The notes: generated by a model from the sequence alone, not told the origin. Counted from the first letter of the stretch, positions 34,857 to 42,812 are shown. The stretch: DNA of 47,162 nucleotides from a virus (IMGVR_UViG_3300031933_000083:1-47162), one strand, 5' to 3'. A program made the numbers and translations.

Positions 34857-36998
34857 CTAAATAGTCTCACCGTATACAGTATCGTAAATCAAACGCGTAT
34901 TGTTATCGTTTTTCATATAAACACCGAGTGATTCCAGGATCAGGTAGAACGGACGTGTGATCGAGAATACGATCTTACGAATATCCATACCTTGTACAAT
35001 CTCTTTAGGAATCCCTACCATTTCCACAACGGGTCGTGGTAGTAGCAGTGTGGGTATAACTGTTTTATTCTGCTCCTTCATCCAACGGATAAGGTTTTCT
35101 TTGATATCAGGGTTTTGAATACTATCGACCCATGCCTGCATTTGAGTTTTGTTATTAATGTCCAAAGAAATTCGAACCGCTGAATACGGGGGAGGAGGTG
35201 CGTCCCCATACACCGGAGCGAATATCGCTTGCCACAATAAATAATGTTGGTAAGGTGAAGACGAAGGATTGGTGTAGGAACCTAAGTCTTTAACAGAGCC
35301 ACCTGCCAAGTATTCTGAAGAGCCTGACTTAATGGAATCGATGATCTGCTTTTCAATCCCTGCTATCAATTGATAAAGGGCGTTGATAGACATCTTCTTA
35401 CCAGCTATGACATTGTCCATTATGTCACAGATCAAGTCTTGCGCTTGTTTCATGACTGCTGGGGGACAGTTGGAATCCTTTAGGTACACTCCTTTGATTT
35501 CAAGGTCAAACTCCTTGAACACGTTACCTTCACGTGCCGACATATACGAGTAATAGTGTTTTGCCATAGCCGTCAAACTGAAGACCGGGAAGGCGTACTC
35601 GTTCTTCATAGCCAACACATTGAGTTTGTCTGGGACAACTCCCATGATTGTAGACTGTATCGCCAGGACGTGTATAATCGCTTGTGTAGCCAAATAGACC
35701 ATGGTGTACGATACAGCGTTGGCTTCTTCTGTGAAGTTAATCTCACCCACGTACCACTCTACCCAATCTTGTGTCGTGAAGATAGTAGAGTCTGTGTCTG
35801 ACGTAACAGCCGCACGGCGGATACTATCCCTAAGATAGGCAATGCTTGCAGGGACGTTATCGGTTGTCCAAAAGGCTTTAATCAGTAACTGGTGTTGGTC
35901 AAGGCATTCAAAGGTGTTTTTAACCGTGTGGGCTATTTTAGCATAGGCTTCTGGATCTTTATCGGCCAGTTTATCCAATACCTCACCATTCAACTCTTTC
36001 GTACAGAGCAGTGATACAAACGCCTTGGTGTCATTATCCAAGTTAGTCATGTACGGCGCGGGATCGTCCAGCGGGATCGTTGCTTTGGTGGACAGCGTCC
36101 CAATGAATTTCCTTACCACGTCGTCGTTGTATTTCCTTAGGTGGTAGAGGTCACCTACATAAATAAACGTAGCACGCTCGAGTGGTGTGAGTCCTTTCAG
36201 TAGTTCATAAATTTCAGAAATTTCTTGTTCGTTCTTCCAATACAAGTCGGTGGAATAGGTTACACACTCTAACGCTTCCTCGGGCGTTGGGTAGTGTAGA
36301 TTAAAGTGGTCCATTGCTTGTTTGATGAGATCGAAGTCAACATGTCGTAGAATAGAAACAATGTTCGCTTTCACGACGTCCGGACACCAGTAGTGGCGGT
36401 TACCACATAGAAACTTTTCGTTGTTCGCGTTACCGTAACTCGTGGCGGTGCGACACGTAGAGGTCAAACTGGAGTGAGCTGACTTGTTATACAAGATGGT
36501 GTGGGGTGAGACCTGTGCGCCCGACAATGAGTTGTTGGCAATCTTAAAGGTGGTCTGTTCGTTTTCTTTGATGTCAGCCAGGGTTTTGTCGCCTGCCATC
36601 TTAGCCGCGATACCTTCTTTTTTAACACGTGCGCGGTTAGCAATGTTCTGACTGATGTATTCAGCCAAAATACTGGGTTTGTCTTCGGGGTTGAGGTAGA
36701 CTGTCATTGCAGGTGACATCAAGCGTTTGTTTTCGACGATGTCCCGGAGGTATTCTGAATAGGGAATCGCCTCCTTAACTCGGTCCCCGTGTTTATTACG
36801 GGTTAAGCACAGTGCCCGGGGTTCTTTTAGTTCGAACTTACCACCCTTCCCTGTTTCCCTTTCCATGTATTCCTGACACACTTCAAGTGGTTTACCGGTG
36901 CGTTTAGACAAGAACAACGCCATATCTTCTTTATAGTTCTTAACAACGTTCAAGTCACGACTGTATTCATTGGCGGGTTTTAAAAAATGGTTCTTCAT
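34857..36998 (-). CDS. Divergent family B DNA polymerase, palm/thumb fragment
   Basis: 713 residues. RARVKKEG...QTTFKIANNSLSGA (122-161) is polymerase motif B (Kx3NSxYG, here KIANNSLSG). VTSDTDSTIF (398-407) is motif C with the two catalytic Asp residues. The B-to-C distance (about 240 residues) is far longer than usual. No exonuclease motifs or DxxSLYP motif A are seen, so the enzyme appears split, with the N-terminal part encoded elsewhere. phiKZ-like phages have unusual B-family polymerases. It probably replicates phage DNA inside the nucleus. A terminator-flanked unit precedes it. Confidence 0.85.
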   Translation of the reverse strand: MKNHFLKPANEYSRDLNVVKNYKEDMALFLSKRTGKPLEVCQEYMERETGKGGKFELKEPRALCLTRNKHGDRVKEAIPYSEYLRDIVENKRLMSPAMTVYLNPEDKPSILAEYISQNIANRARVKKEGIAAKMAGDKTLADIKENEQTTFKIANNSLSGAQVSPHTILYNKSAHSSLTSTCRTATSYGNANNEKFLCGNRHYWCPDVVKANIVSILRHVDFDLIKQAMDHFNLHYPTPEEALECVTYSTDLYWKNEQEISEIYELLKGLTPLERATFIYVGDLYHLRKYNDDVVRKFIGTLSTKATIPLDDPAPYMTNLDNDTKAFVSLLCTKELNGEVLDKLADKDPEAYAKIAHTVKNTFECLDQHQLLIKAFWTTDNVPASIAYLRDSIRRAAVTSDTDSTIFTTQDWVEWYVGEINFTEEANAVSYTMVYLATQAIIHVLAIQSTIMGVVPDKLNVLAMKNEYAFPVFSLTAMAKHYYSYMSAREGNVFKEFDLEIKGVYLKDSNCPPAVMKQAQDLICDIMDNVIAGKKMSINALYQLIAGIEKQIIDSIKSGSSEYLAGGSVKDLGSYTNPSSSPYQHYLLWQAIFAPVYGDAPPPPYSAVRISLDINNKTQMQAWVDSIQNPDIKENLIRWMKEQNKTVIPTLLLPRPVVEMVGIPKEIVQGMDIRKIVFSITRPFYLILESLGVYMKNDNNTRLIYDTVYGETI

Positions 36999-37060
36999 CT
37001 TTAGAGAACTCCTTTGTTACGTTCAGACTATAGAACCTGTCTGTTAAAAAAGACTTAAAG

Positions 37061-37091
37061 GAAAAAAAAAGAGTCTCCCGAGGGAGACTCA
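37061..37091 (-). terminator. Rho-independent terminator
   Basis: Minus strand GAGTCTCCC, loop TC, GGGAGACTC followed by nine T. Ends the unit 37095-40705. Confidence 0.9.
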
Positions 37092-37094
37092 ACA

Positions 37095-37502
37095 TTAAAT
37101 CAATTTAATGTCACTGGTTTTATAACCATTCGCTGACAGTGCTTTAACCACCTTCTCAACGTCACCTGGGCCCACGTTAGGAATCTTCAGTGAAATAGTA
37201 GTGTAACTGACTTGTTCAATGGATTCCTCTCGAATCCAAGGAAGTCCTACAATAGCACTTTCCCCCGATTCAAGTTTCAGTCGGACAAAAAGGTAGTCGT
37301 TAGGGTCATTAGGTGTCCCTTCAGGGAGAGTAGGGTACACGTTAACATGCATACTCCACGGATCGTACCCAATCATCCGAGCGGTCTCAGCGTCCAGTAT
37401 AGCTTCAACGCGAACGTTATTAAAATTAGAACCCAAAATAGCAGCGGGATAAACGTCAAAGTTCACGACTGCTTTGGGTTTCAATAGATCAAAATTGGAC
37501 AT
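37095..37502 (-). CDS. Hypothetical protein, 135 aa
   Basis: Small beta-rich protein with ESGESAIVGLPWIREESIEQ near residues 77-96 and a C-terminal helical half (VEKVVKALSANGY). The LPWI pattern recalls small SH3-like phage proteins. Last gene of the unit before the terminator. Function unknown. Confidence 0.7.
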   Translation of the reverse strand: MSNFDLLKPKAVVNFDVYPAAILGSNFNNVRVEAILDAETARMIGYDPWSMHVNVYPTLPEGTPNDPNDYLFVRLKLESGESAIVGLPWIREESIEQVSYTTISLKIPNVGPGDVEKVVKALSANGYKTSDIKLI

Positions 37503-37511
37503 AGTGCCCCC

Positions 37512-37823
37512 TCACTTTAATTCAATTAGTAGACCACCTCTGAAATCAATTACCTTTACAGCTTCGATTTCGTGCTCATAGTCTCGCCAGATGGGTCTGT
37601 TTGTCAGTACCTCGAAGAGATCACAACATTCCTCGTATACCCAGATATTGTCATCTTCCAATAGAGTGTCGTGGATGCCTAAATAACTTAAAAGTAATTC
37701 TTCAACGGCAGAACGACACTGTTGTTTAGCTTCGTAACCAACTTCACAATCCGGGAAAATAATACGCTGAACTATTTTTAATGCAAGTGTGATCTCAGAA
37801 CATTCAACGATGACGTATTTCAT
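37512..37823 (-). CDS. Hypothetical protein, 103 aa
   Basis: Acidic, Cys-rich (four Cys) small protein, 9 nt from its upstream neighbour and 9 nt from the downstream one. Helix, then WxxYEECC-type middle, then a C-terminal strand pair. Not recognised. Confidence 0.65.
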   Translation of the reverse strand: MKYVIVECSEITLALKIVQRIIFPDCEVGYEAKQQCRSAVEELLLSYLGIHDTLLEDDNIWVYEECCDLFEVLTNRPIWRDYEHEIEAVKVIDFRGGLLIELK

Positions 37824-37831
37824 TCACGACT

Positions 37832-38302
37832 TTACCTTATCAGTCTAAGTTTTTTGTCGTTCGTACTTATTATTTCGTTTAACCATTCTTGAAAAAAGTT
37901 TTTCAAAGGTCCATTTAGAGTATCGACTTTGGCCGATTGTGGATCTCTTCTGAGTATAACAGTATTGCCCGATATGAGGTCTTCAAACGTATAAGGCATC
38001 TTACCTTGTTCGTCATAAAGACCAATTTTCCGCACCCACTCCAACATAGAAAAAGCCAACGTTCTCATTGCTGTCGATAAGATTAAGCCGTCATTAATAT
38101 CGTCGGGCGAACGTCCCCTATCTTTGAAAGATTCGACTAACGCCTCAAGACGCTCTTCTATAGTGGTTGCCGACCTTAGTTCATTGAAGATTAGAGCAGT
38201 GACTTCTATAGGGTCATAATCAACATTCGACATTGCTGAGGTCGTGGCGTAGAAAATCCGGTAATCCACTTCACTGTCAATTATGATGTTTTCACTTAAC
38301 AT
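37832..38302 (-). CDS. Hypothetical protein, 156 aa
   Basis: Start ATG 38302 chosen for AGGTGGT just upstream; an earlier in-frame codon at 38356 lies within the previous gene. Helical, acidic protein. Member of the run of unknown small early-type genes 37512-40705. Not recognised. Confidence 0.65.
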   Translation of the reverse strand: MLSENIIIDSEVDYRIFYATTSAMSNVDYDPIEVTALIFNELRSATTIEERLEALVESFKDRGRSPDDINDGLILSTAMRTLAFSMLEWVRKIGLYDEQGKMPYTFEDLISGNTVILRRDPQSAKVDTLNGPLKNFFQEWLNEIISTNDKKLRLIR

Positions 38303-38315
38303 TTCGACCACCTGT

Positions 38316-38741
38316 TTAATTGTATTCAATTTCCACAACCATGTCCTTCCCAACAAAGCGCTTGACTTTTATGTCACGGACTTCATTAACCAGGAACCAG
38401 GCGTTATCGAGTTGAGGTGCAATGTCCAAATAAATGTCGTGACAGAGTTCACACAGTTTAGTGAACCTGGTTTCGCACCCCACATCGGAACTTCTGGCGT
38501 CGGCACCACAGAATTCAGCTACAGTGATCATTATAGCGTCGCGCGGACTTATAAAGCCATTACAATTGAGGTCCACAATGGAGTTAGTCGACATCGACCA
38601 TGCTCGAAACGTGCACTCTAGAACATTCGTGGAGGTGATATCGCCTTCCGATAATGCCGAAATTGATTCCAACACCCTCATATAAATCGAACGGGTATTG
38701 AGTACCACGTTCATATAAAAGATGCCTTGCTTTAATCGCAT
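38316..38741 (-). CDS. Hypothetical protein, 141 aa
   Basis: ATG 38741 has AAAGGGAA at good spacing; an earlier ATG at 38762 overlaps the previous stop (148 residues) but lacks a ribosome site. Cys-rich (about six Cys) helical protein. Not recognised. Confidence 0.65.
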   Translation of the reverse strand: MRLKQGIFYMNVVLNTRSIYMRVLESISALSEGDITSTNVLECTFRAWSMSTNSIVDLNCNGFISPRDAIMITVAEFCGADARSSDVGCETRFTKLCELCHDIYLDIAPQLDNAWFLVNEVRDIKVKRFVGKDMVVEIEYN

Positions 38742-38758
38742 ATTGCGTTCCCTTTCGT

Positions 38759-39163
38759 TCATTCGGTATAAATGTCAAATTCGATAATGTAATATGGGTC
38801 CTGGGGGGAGTTGGTCAGTGTCAACCCTTCTAGAAACACATTTTCCATACTAGAAATATTATCCAGATAAGGAAAGGTAAATTTAGAGAGCTGGTACGCC
38901 ACTTTATAATACTCATCATAAAGGAAGCCCACCCATTCCGGGAAGGGCTCCTCTACGTTTATCACTTCAGATATCAACTCATCAAGAAATGACGAAATCG
39001 AACCATCGACGTCGCTTAAGTCTAGTAAAGGTAGTGTGAACACCACATACGAGACAAACATGTCTTGACTATACCCCAACCCCGACAAAACGTCCTGACG
39101 GACTAACGGGACCTCATTACGAGCGATCACCATTTTGTAAAAGGGTTCTTTGGTATATTGCAC
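38759..39163 (-). CDS. Hypothetical protein, 134 aa
   Basis: Acidic, aromatic-rich small protein, almost abutting its neighbours (2-nt gap upstream). No motif recognised. Confidence 0.65.
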   Translation of the reverse strand: MQYTKEPFYKMVIARNEVPLVRQDVLSGLGYSQDMFVSYVVFTLPLLDLSDVDGSISSFLDELISEVINVEEPFPEWVGFLYDEYYKVAYQLSKFTFPYLDNISSMENVFLEGLTLTNSPQDPYYIIEFDIYTE

Positions 39164-39165
39164 CG

Positions 39166-39612
39166 TTATACTCCTGCTAAACGCCTGAGATGCTCGGGGT
39201 AGTAATCGCCGCGACTCACGCCTTCCCGTATACTTTCTATGAATAGCTGTTCTTCAGTAGGTGGTTGGGCAGTCATCTCGGTTATTTTAAGGTCCCCAAG
39301 TGGCGTGATGTCAAAATCATAGGCTGAATCCGGATTCAGTGGTCCCATAACCTCATAGAGCATTAAGGTCAGAGGGTTTTTGGCTGAAAGGACGATTTCC
39401 TCTGCGACGTCAGTTGGAACCCCATACGCCCGAACCATACCTGTGATTTCAGGTAAGGACGACAAGGGGCTACCGTAGAGATAGTTTTCCACCATTGAAT
39501 GAACAATGGGCTGGAAGTTAGAGTAGAGTACCACCACACCGATGTAAGGTTCCAGTCCGTGTTGAATGATTTTCTCACAGTCCGCGATATTAAATACGTA
39601 GTTTTTAACCAT
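39166..39612 (-). CDS. Hypothetical protein, 148 aa
   Basis: ATG 39612 follows the previous stop by 5 nt with GGGGAG upstream; a longer reading from 39645 overlaps that gene. Helical, Pro- and Glu-rich at the C-terminus. Not recognised. Confidence 0.65.
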   Translation of the reverse strand: MVKNYVFNIADCEKIIQHGLEPYIGVVVLYSNFQPIVHSMVENYLYGSPLSSLPEITGMVRAYGVPTDVAEEIVLSAKNPLTLMLYEVMGPLNPDSAYDFDITPLGDLKITEMTAQPPTEEQLFIESIREGVSRGDYYPEHLRRLAGV

Positions 39613-39617
39613 TTCGG

Positions 39618-40181
39618 TTAAACTCCCCGGTGGCGCTTCATCCAATCCATGATGCGATAATCTTCACCCTCTTTCAAGTACAGGTCACGCCCTAACTTGT
39701 GGGTCTCCCAAACTTTCCAGGTTTTCTCTGGGATCGCCATTTTCACCAGTTCAGTAATAGACAACCACACGTCATCCACAACCGTCGAATCGTACTGGTT
39801 GGTGATCATAACCTCTTTCAGAACTGTAGGATTACACAATTCTTCTTCTTCGGCATCAGTGGTCAACCAATCGAACAGTCGAGTCAGGGCCCTTACATAT
39901 TCTTCTTCGGCATTATACAGCTGGCTATTAGAAGACAGTGGTTGGAATGTCATAACGACTGCTCCATCGTCGTTAACACTTAGACCAGCGTGATGCCTTT
40001 CTTCCTCGTAGGGAATCCAGTAAAACTTGTCATACAAAACCCTATAAAGTACAGCAGTCACTAACGCCTCGCATTTAGCAAAGGAGAACATCGAAGGGTC
40101 GAGTCCTTTCTCTTCCAGGAAACGTAAGGTTTGACCATGAAACGAACGGGATATTTCATTGATTGGGAGGACGTATATCAC
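39618..40181 (-). CDS. Hypothetical protein, 187 aa
   Basis: Starts at GTG 40181 with AAGGAATCC upstream. Acidic helical protein with EEEEL-type stretch near residue 110 and basic C-terminal end (DWMKRHRG). Not recognised. Confidence 0.65.
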   Translation of the reverse strand: MIYVLPINEISRSFHGQTLRFLEEKGLDPSMFSFAKCEALVTAVLYRVLYDKFYWIPYEEERHHAGLSVNDDGAVVMTFQPLSSNSQLYNAEEEYVRALTRLFDWLTTDAEEEELCNPTVLKEVMITNQYDSTVVDDVWLSITELVKMAIPEKTWKVWETHKLGRDLYLKEGEDYRIMDWMKRHRGV

Positions 40182-40204
40182 AACCGGATTCCTTAATTGT
40201 CAAT

Positions 40205-40705
40205 TTACTCTAAACAGTCGACGGTGGCCACTACCGTACGGGGATTTATCTGGTCAATGGAATTAACACTAGCGTCCCATAAACCCATGTTGGACATACA
40301 GCCATTAATCTCCTCCACTGTATTAGCAATGATCTTTTTACGGACGTATTCTTTTTGGGACTTTTTTACTTTTCGCGCCCCCCAACGACCTTGACGGGAG
40401 AGTGACTCCCTTAACCACATCTTCGCACCACCTATCACGATATTCGGAAATTCATTGTGTGTTATGTAATATCCGGTACCGGCTATTAACTGATTCTTAT
40501 CTATCAGATATTTGTGTTGGTGTTCAATGTCGTCAAATTGTCTATAGAGTTCAGTGCAGACGTAATCGAACTCAGCATCTGTTATCACACTCTCGTCCAA
40601 ATGGTAATACAGGTAAGACGTCATCAGGTAGATGTTCACCAACTGGTTAGGTCGACAGTGTTCTATTGGTTTGGGGTGTACGTCATTAAAGCAAGGTAAC
40701 CGCAT
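40205..40705 (-). CDS. NAD-dependent DNA ligase Ia-like domain protein, 166 aa
   Basis: LMTSYLYYHLDESVITDAEFDYVCTELYRQF (27-57) matches the domain Ia signature of LigA (YY-LD-PxISDAEYDxLxxEL), which binds the nicotinamide part of NAD. No adenylation-domain KxDG motif is present, so this is a stand-alone Ia-like protein, as seen in several phages. First gene of the unit, 37 nt behind an early-type promoter. Function inferred only as nucleotide or NAD binding. Confidence 0.7.
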   Translation of the reverse strand: MRLPCFNDVHPKPIEHCRPNQLVNIYLMTSYLYYHLDESVITDAEFDYVCTELYRQFDDIEHQHKYLIDKNQLIAGTGYYITHNEFPNIVIGGAKMWLRESLSRQGRWGARKVKKSQKEYVRKKIIANTVEEINGCMSNMGLWDASVNSIDQINPRTVVATVDCLE

Positions 40706-40741
40706 GACATCAATTCCTTCTCTAGTGTAGAGTGTCTACCT

Positions 40742-40766
40742 AGATAATATATACCTGAATTAATTT
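40742..40766 (-). promoter_or_regulatory. Early-promoter-like motif
   Basis: Minus strand AAAATTAATTCAGGTATATA then TTATCTAGG, about 37 nt before ATG 40705, the first of eight closely packed genes. Confidence 0.7.
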
Positions 40767-40862
40767 TGACACAGGTCCTAGAGCTTTCTATTTTAGCTTA
40801 TACGGGACGTTCCTATAAGATGGTGGATCTATGTGACTTTTAACTTTAAAACGGCATAGTGA

Positions 40863-40892
40863 AGATCCTAGCCCCTTTGTGGGGCTAGGGGG
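40863..40892 (-). terminator. Terminator-like hairpin
   Basis: Minus strand CCTAGCCCC, loop ACAA, GGGGCTAGG, after the small gene ending at 40893. T-poor downstream. Confidence 0.6.
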
Positions 40893-41135
40893 CTAAACAG
40901 TATCAACTGCCTGGTCAAATACTGTAATTGTACCGTGACCATAATGTCCTGTACTTCCATACCCCTTGGATGAGCACTCCCACAAAACCTCACCGTTTAG
41001 AATCTTGTGAACCCCATCAAACACCATATCCACAGGTTCCATCCGCCCTTTCTCAGTCACGGGCCATTTGGCCAATTTATTGTTATGTAGAATAGTAGCC
41101 CCACGCTTTATCCTAACCTGGACTTTTTTAACCAC
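40893..41135 (-). CDS. Hypothetical protein, 80 aa
   Basis: Starts at GTG 41135 with GGGAG upstream. Basic N-terminus (VKKVQVRIKRG), Gly/His-rich C-terminal part (SSKGYGSTGHYGHG). A hairpin follows. Not recognised. Confidence 0.6.
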   Translation of the reverse strand: MVKKVQVRIKRGATILHNNKLAKWPVTEKGRMEPVDMVFDGVHKILNGEVLWECSSKGYGSTGHYGHGTITVFDQAVDTV

Positions 41136-41164
41136 AACGTCACTCCCTAAAAAATAAGCGTATA

Positions 41165-41370
41165 AAAAGGTGGGAGACTCTGAGTGGACATGGACGAGGT
41201 TGTCGTAAAAGGGGAGAAAACGACAAGCATTCGGTTTAAGGTGTCACACCCAGAGTCATATAAAAGAGCGACCTAACAATGCTTTCCTGTTCAAGTGGTG
41301 GTCTCAACGTACCCCTAATCAGATTTGTCTTGATTGCGGCCGCTCCCTATAGTATTACGTTGGGAGAACT
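41165..41370. ncRNA. Structured noncoding region, candidate RNA
   Basis: No gene fits between 41136 and 41467. Three perfect or near-perfect pairings occur: GACTCTG (41176-41182) with CAGAGTC (41251-41257), TTGTCGT (41200-41206) with ACGACAA (41220-41226) nested inside it, and TCTCAACGTA (41302-41311) with TACGTTGGGA (41356-41365). The last pairing has a U-G only when read on the plus strand. Their nesting and spacing suggest folded RNA. Strand and ends are uncertain. Confidence 0.4.
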
Positions 41371-41426
41371 CTTTACTTCACTGGTAAAATTTTGGGTCTA
41401 CCTCTAAAAGATCCAAGTTGTCGGCA

Positions 41427-41458
41427 TAAAAAAAAGAAAGGTCAAACCCTTCCTTTTA
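41427..41458 (-). terminator. Rho-independent terminator after tRNA gene
   Basis: Minus strand GGAAGGGT, loop TTG, ACCTTTC followed by eight or more T; just downstream of the tRNA at 41468. Confidence 0.75.
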
Positions 41459-41467
41459 TTTAATGTA

Positions 41468-41544
41468 TGGTGTCCCCGGTGGGATTTGAACCCACGATCT
41501 ACAAGTTATGAGCTTGTTGCTTTAGACCGCTAAGCTACAGGGAC
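41468..41544 (-). tRNA. tRNA with CAU anticodon (Met, or Ile2 if modified)
   Basis: Acceptor GUCCCUG/CGGGGAC, D-arm GCTTAGCGGTCTAAAGC, anticodon arm ACAAG-CTCATAA-CTTGT, T-arm GTGGG-TTCAAAT-CCCAC, discriminator A and encoded CCA. The elongator-type acceptor pair excludes initiator Met. Confidence 0.93.
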
Positions 41545-41554
41545 AACTAATTAT

Positions 41555-41621
41555 GCTTTGGTTAGAGCGCACATACAAATAATATTTTTACGGATGCTCT
41601 GACCAACTGAGCTATATGCCC
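41555..41621 (-). pseudogene. tRNA remnant
   Basis: The 5' part is tRNA-like: GGGCATA followed by a perfect D-arm (GCTCAGTTGGTCAGAGC, 41596-41612). The anticodon and T-arm are not recognisable and the 3' end does not pair properly with GGGCATA. Probably a decayed or partly replaced tRNA. Confidence 0.45.
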
Positions 41622-41633
41622 TAATAGGGAGAA

Positions 41634-41701
41634 CCTGCAATACAGACCGGTAGTTTCTGAGTTACCTGTCAACGGGTGGAATCGTTTATCTGTATTGCAG
41701 G
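41634..41701. repeat. Perfect 13-bp inverted repeat between tRNA genes
   Basis: CCTGCAATACAGA (41634-41646) pairs fully with TCTGTATTGCAGG (41689-41701), enclosing 42 nt that can form a short inner stem. No T run, so not a simple terminator. Position between tRNA genes suggests a structured RNA or processing element. Confidence 0.6.
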
Positions 41702-41711
41702 ATCATAAAAA

Positions 41712-41799
41712 TGGTACCCGGAGCGGGACTCGAACCCGCACGCCACAAAGGACAGGGGATTTTAAATCCCCAGCGTATCACCAATTTCGCCACCCGGGC
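41712..41799 (-). tRNA. tRNA-Leu (UAA)
   Basis: Anticodon arm GGGGA-TTTAAAA-TCCCC gives UAA. Long variable arm (TGTCCTTTGTGGCG), T-arm GCGGG-TTCGAGT-CCCGC, acceptor GCCCGGG with TCCGGGU, encoded CCA. Complete type II tRNA. Confidence 0.93.
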
Positions 41800-41905
41800 A
41801 GTGGGTGGAGGACTACTTAATTTCACCCTCCGATTTACAGCAGTAGGTACTATCAATGTTTGAACGAATGTTACTTCGTCATAAGTATAGAAGGGGTGTA
41901 TTTTT

Positions 41906-42247
41906 TTACTTTAATAGGTAGATAGGTCTGACCGATTCCGTGATTTCAGCTGCCATTCGTTTAGCCGCCACAATTCCTTTAGTAGGGTATTCGTAGAGCT
42001 TAACGTCTTTGTCAAATTTGGCGAGTGCGTTAAAACTCTTATTGGGGTGATTGTCTGAAGAGAGTTTTTTGATCAAGGTATCCACGTCTTTGGAAACGGT
42101 CTTACTGTACCCCACACACAGGTTACCTGTGGAGATATGTTCCATTACGTAACACCCGACCCCTACCTCAAAGGGACGTTTACCGCGTCCTGCTTCCGTA
42201 TGCGACCACACACTACGGGTCTCTCCCGCCATTGGTTCTGTGAACAT
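41906..42247 (-). CDS. GIY-YIG-like small protein, 113 aa
   Basis: ATG 42247 follows AAGGAAAAGG; an in-frame TTG at 42268 would add 7 residues. GVGCYVMEHISTGNLCVGYSK (about 29-49) resembles the GIY...YIG strand pair with Cys/Val in place of the usual residues. A later HPNKSFNAL and a basic helix fit the family's next element. The altered GIY/YIG residues leave activity doubtful. Located after two P-loop genes. Confidence 0.5.
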   Translation of the reverse strand: MFTEPMAGETRSVWSHTEAGRGKRPFEVGVGCYVMEHISTGNLCVGYSKTVSKDVDTLIKKLSSDNHPNKSFNALAKFDKDVKLYEYPTKGIVAAKRMAAEITESVRPIYLLK

Positions 42248-42257
42248 TACCTTTTCC

Positions 42258-42752
42258 TTACAGTTCAAAAATTTTAATCTTACTAGGGTCAGCGTGGTTA
42301 GCTAACATCACTTTTATGGCGTTGGAGACAGGACCGCCACCGAGATCAAGGATATATGCTTCATAACGGGGACTCAGTGACCCGTCTTCCTCTTTCTTAA
42401 ATAAAATTTTGTTAATTTTCTCTGACACTTTCTGATTGACGTTTATGACCTTCTCTCTTTTGTTATCGGGTAGTGTTTTTCCAAACTTTTCTTCCAGGGT
42501 TTTTAATGTCTTCTCTACCTGCTTTGACCCCATACTTCTATCGCTAAACAGATACACTGAGCGGTACGCCTCACTATGGAAAAGGAGTGCACCTATTGTC
42601 TTCCCCGATTGTCTAGGTCCCCTCAGGGTCAGGGTTCGATAGAGTTTCAGTATCTCTCGATTATCCTGGTGACCGATTTTTTTAGTTATCTTAAGTGACG
42701 TCTTATCCAGGAAATAGTCAAAATCTTTAAGTATGCCGTAATAGTTAATCAT
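42258..42752 (-). CDS. Small P-loop NTPase, paralog 1
   Basis: 164 residues. Walker A RGPRQSGKT (44-52) and Walker B-like AYILDLGG near residue 132. Later helicase, Arg-finger or sensor motifs are lacking. It shares Walker A context, length and C-terminal ending (SKIKIFEL versus SKVFIL) with its neighbour at 42852. The two are probably duplicates; together they resemble stripped-down terminase- or helicase-like ATPases of unknown job. An early-type promoter is about 35 nt upstream. Confidence 0.7.
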   Translation of the reverse strand: MINYYGILKDFDYFLDKTSLKITKKIGHQDNREILKLYRTLTLRGPRQSGKTIGALLFHSEAYRSVYLFSDRSMGSKQVEKTLKTLEEKFGKTLPDNKREKVINVNQKVSEKINKILFKKEEDGSLSPRYEAYILDLGGGPVSNAIKVMLANHADPSKIKIFEL

Positions 42753-42786
42753 AGGTTCGCCTTCATTAAGGTTAGTGGTTCAATTT

Positions 42787-42812
42787 GATAATATATACTT
42801 GAATTAATTTTA
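42787..42812 (-). promoter_or_regulatory. Early-promoter-like motif
   Basis: Minus strand AAAATTAATTCAAGTATATA then TTATCAAATT, about 35 nt before ATG 42752. The closest copy to the apparent consensus. Confidence 0.7.
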
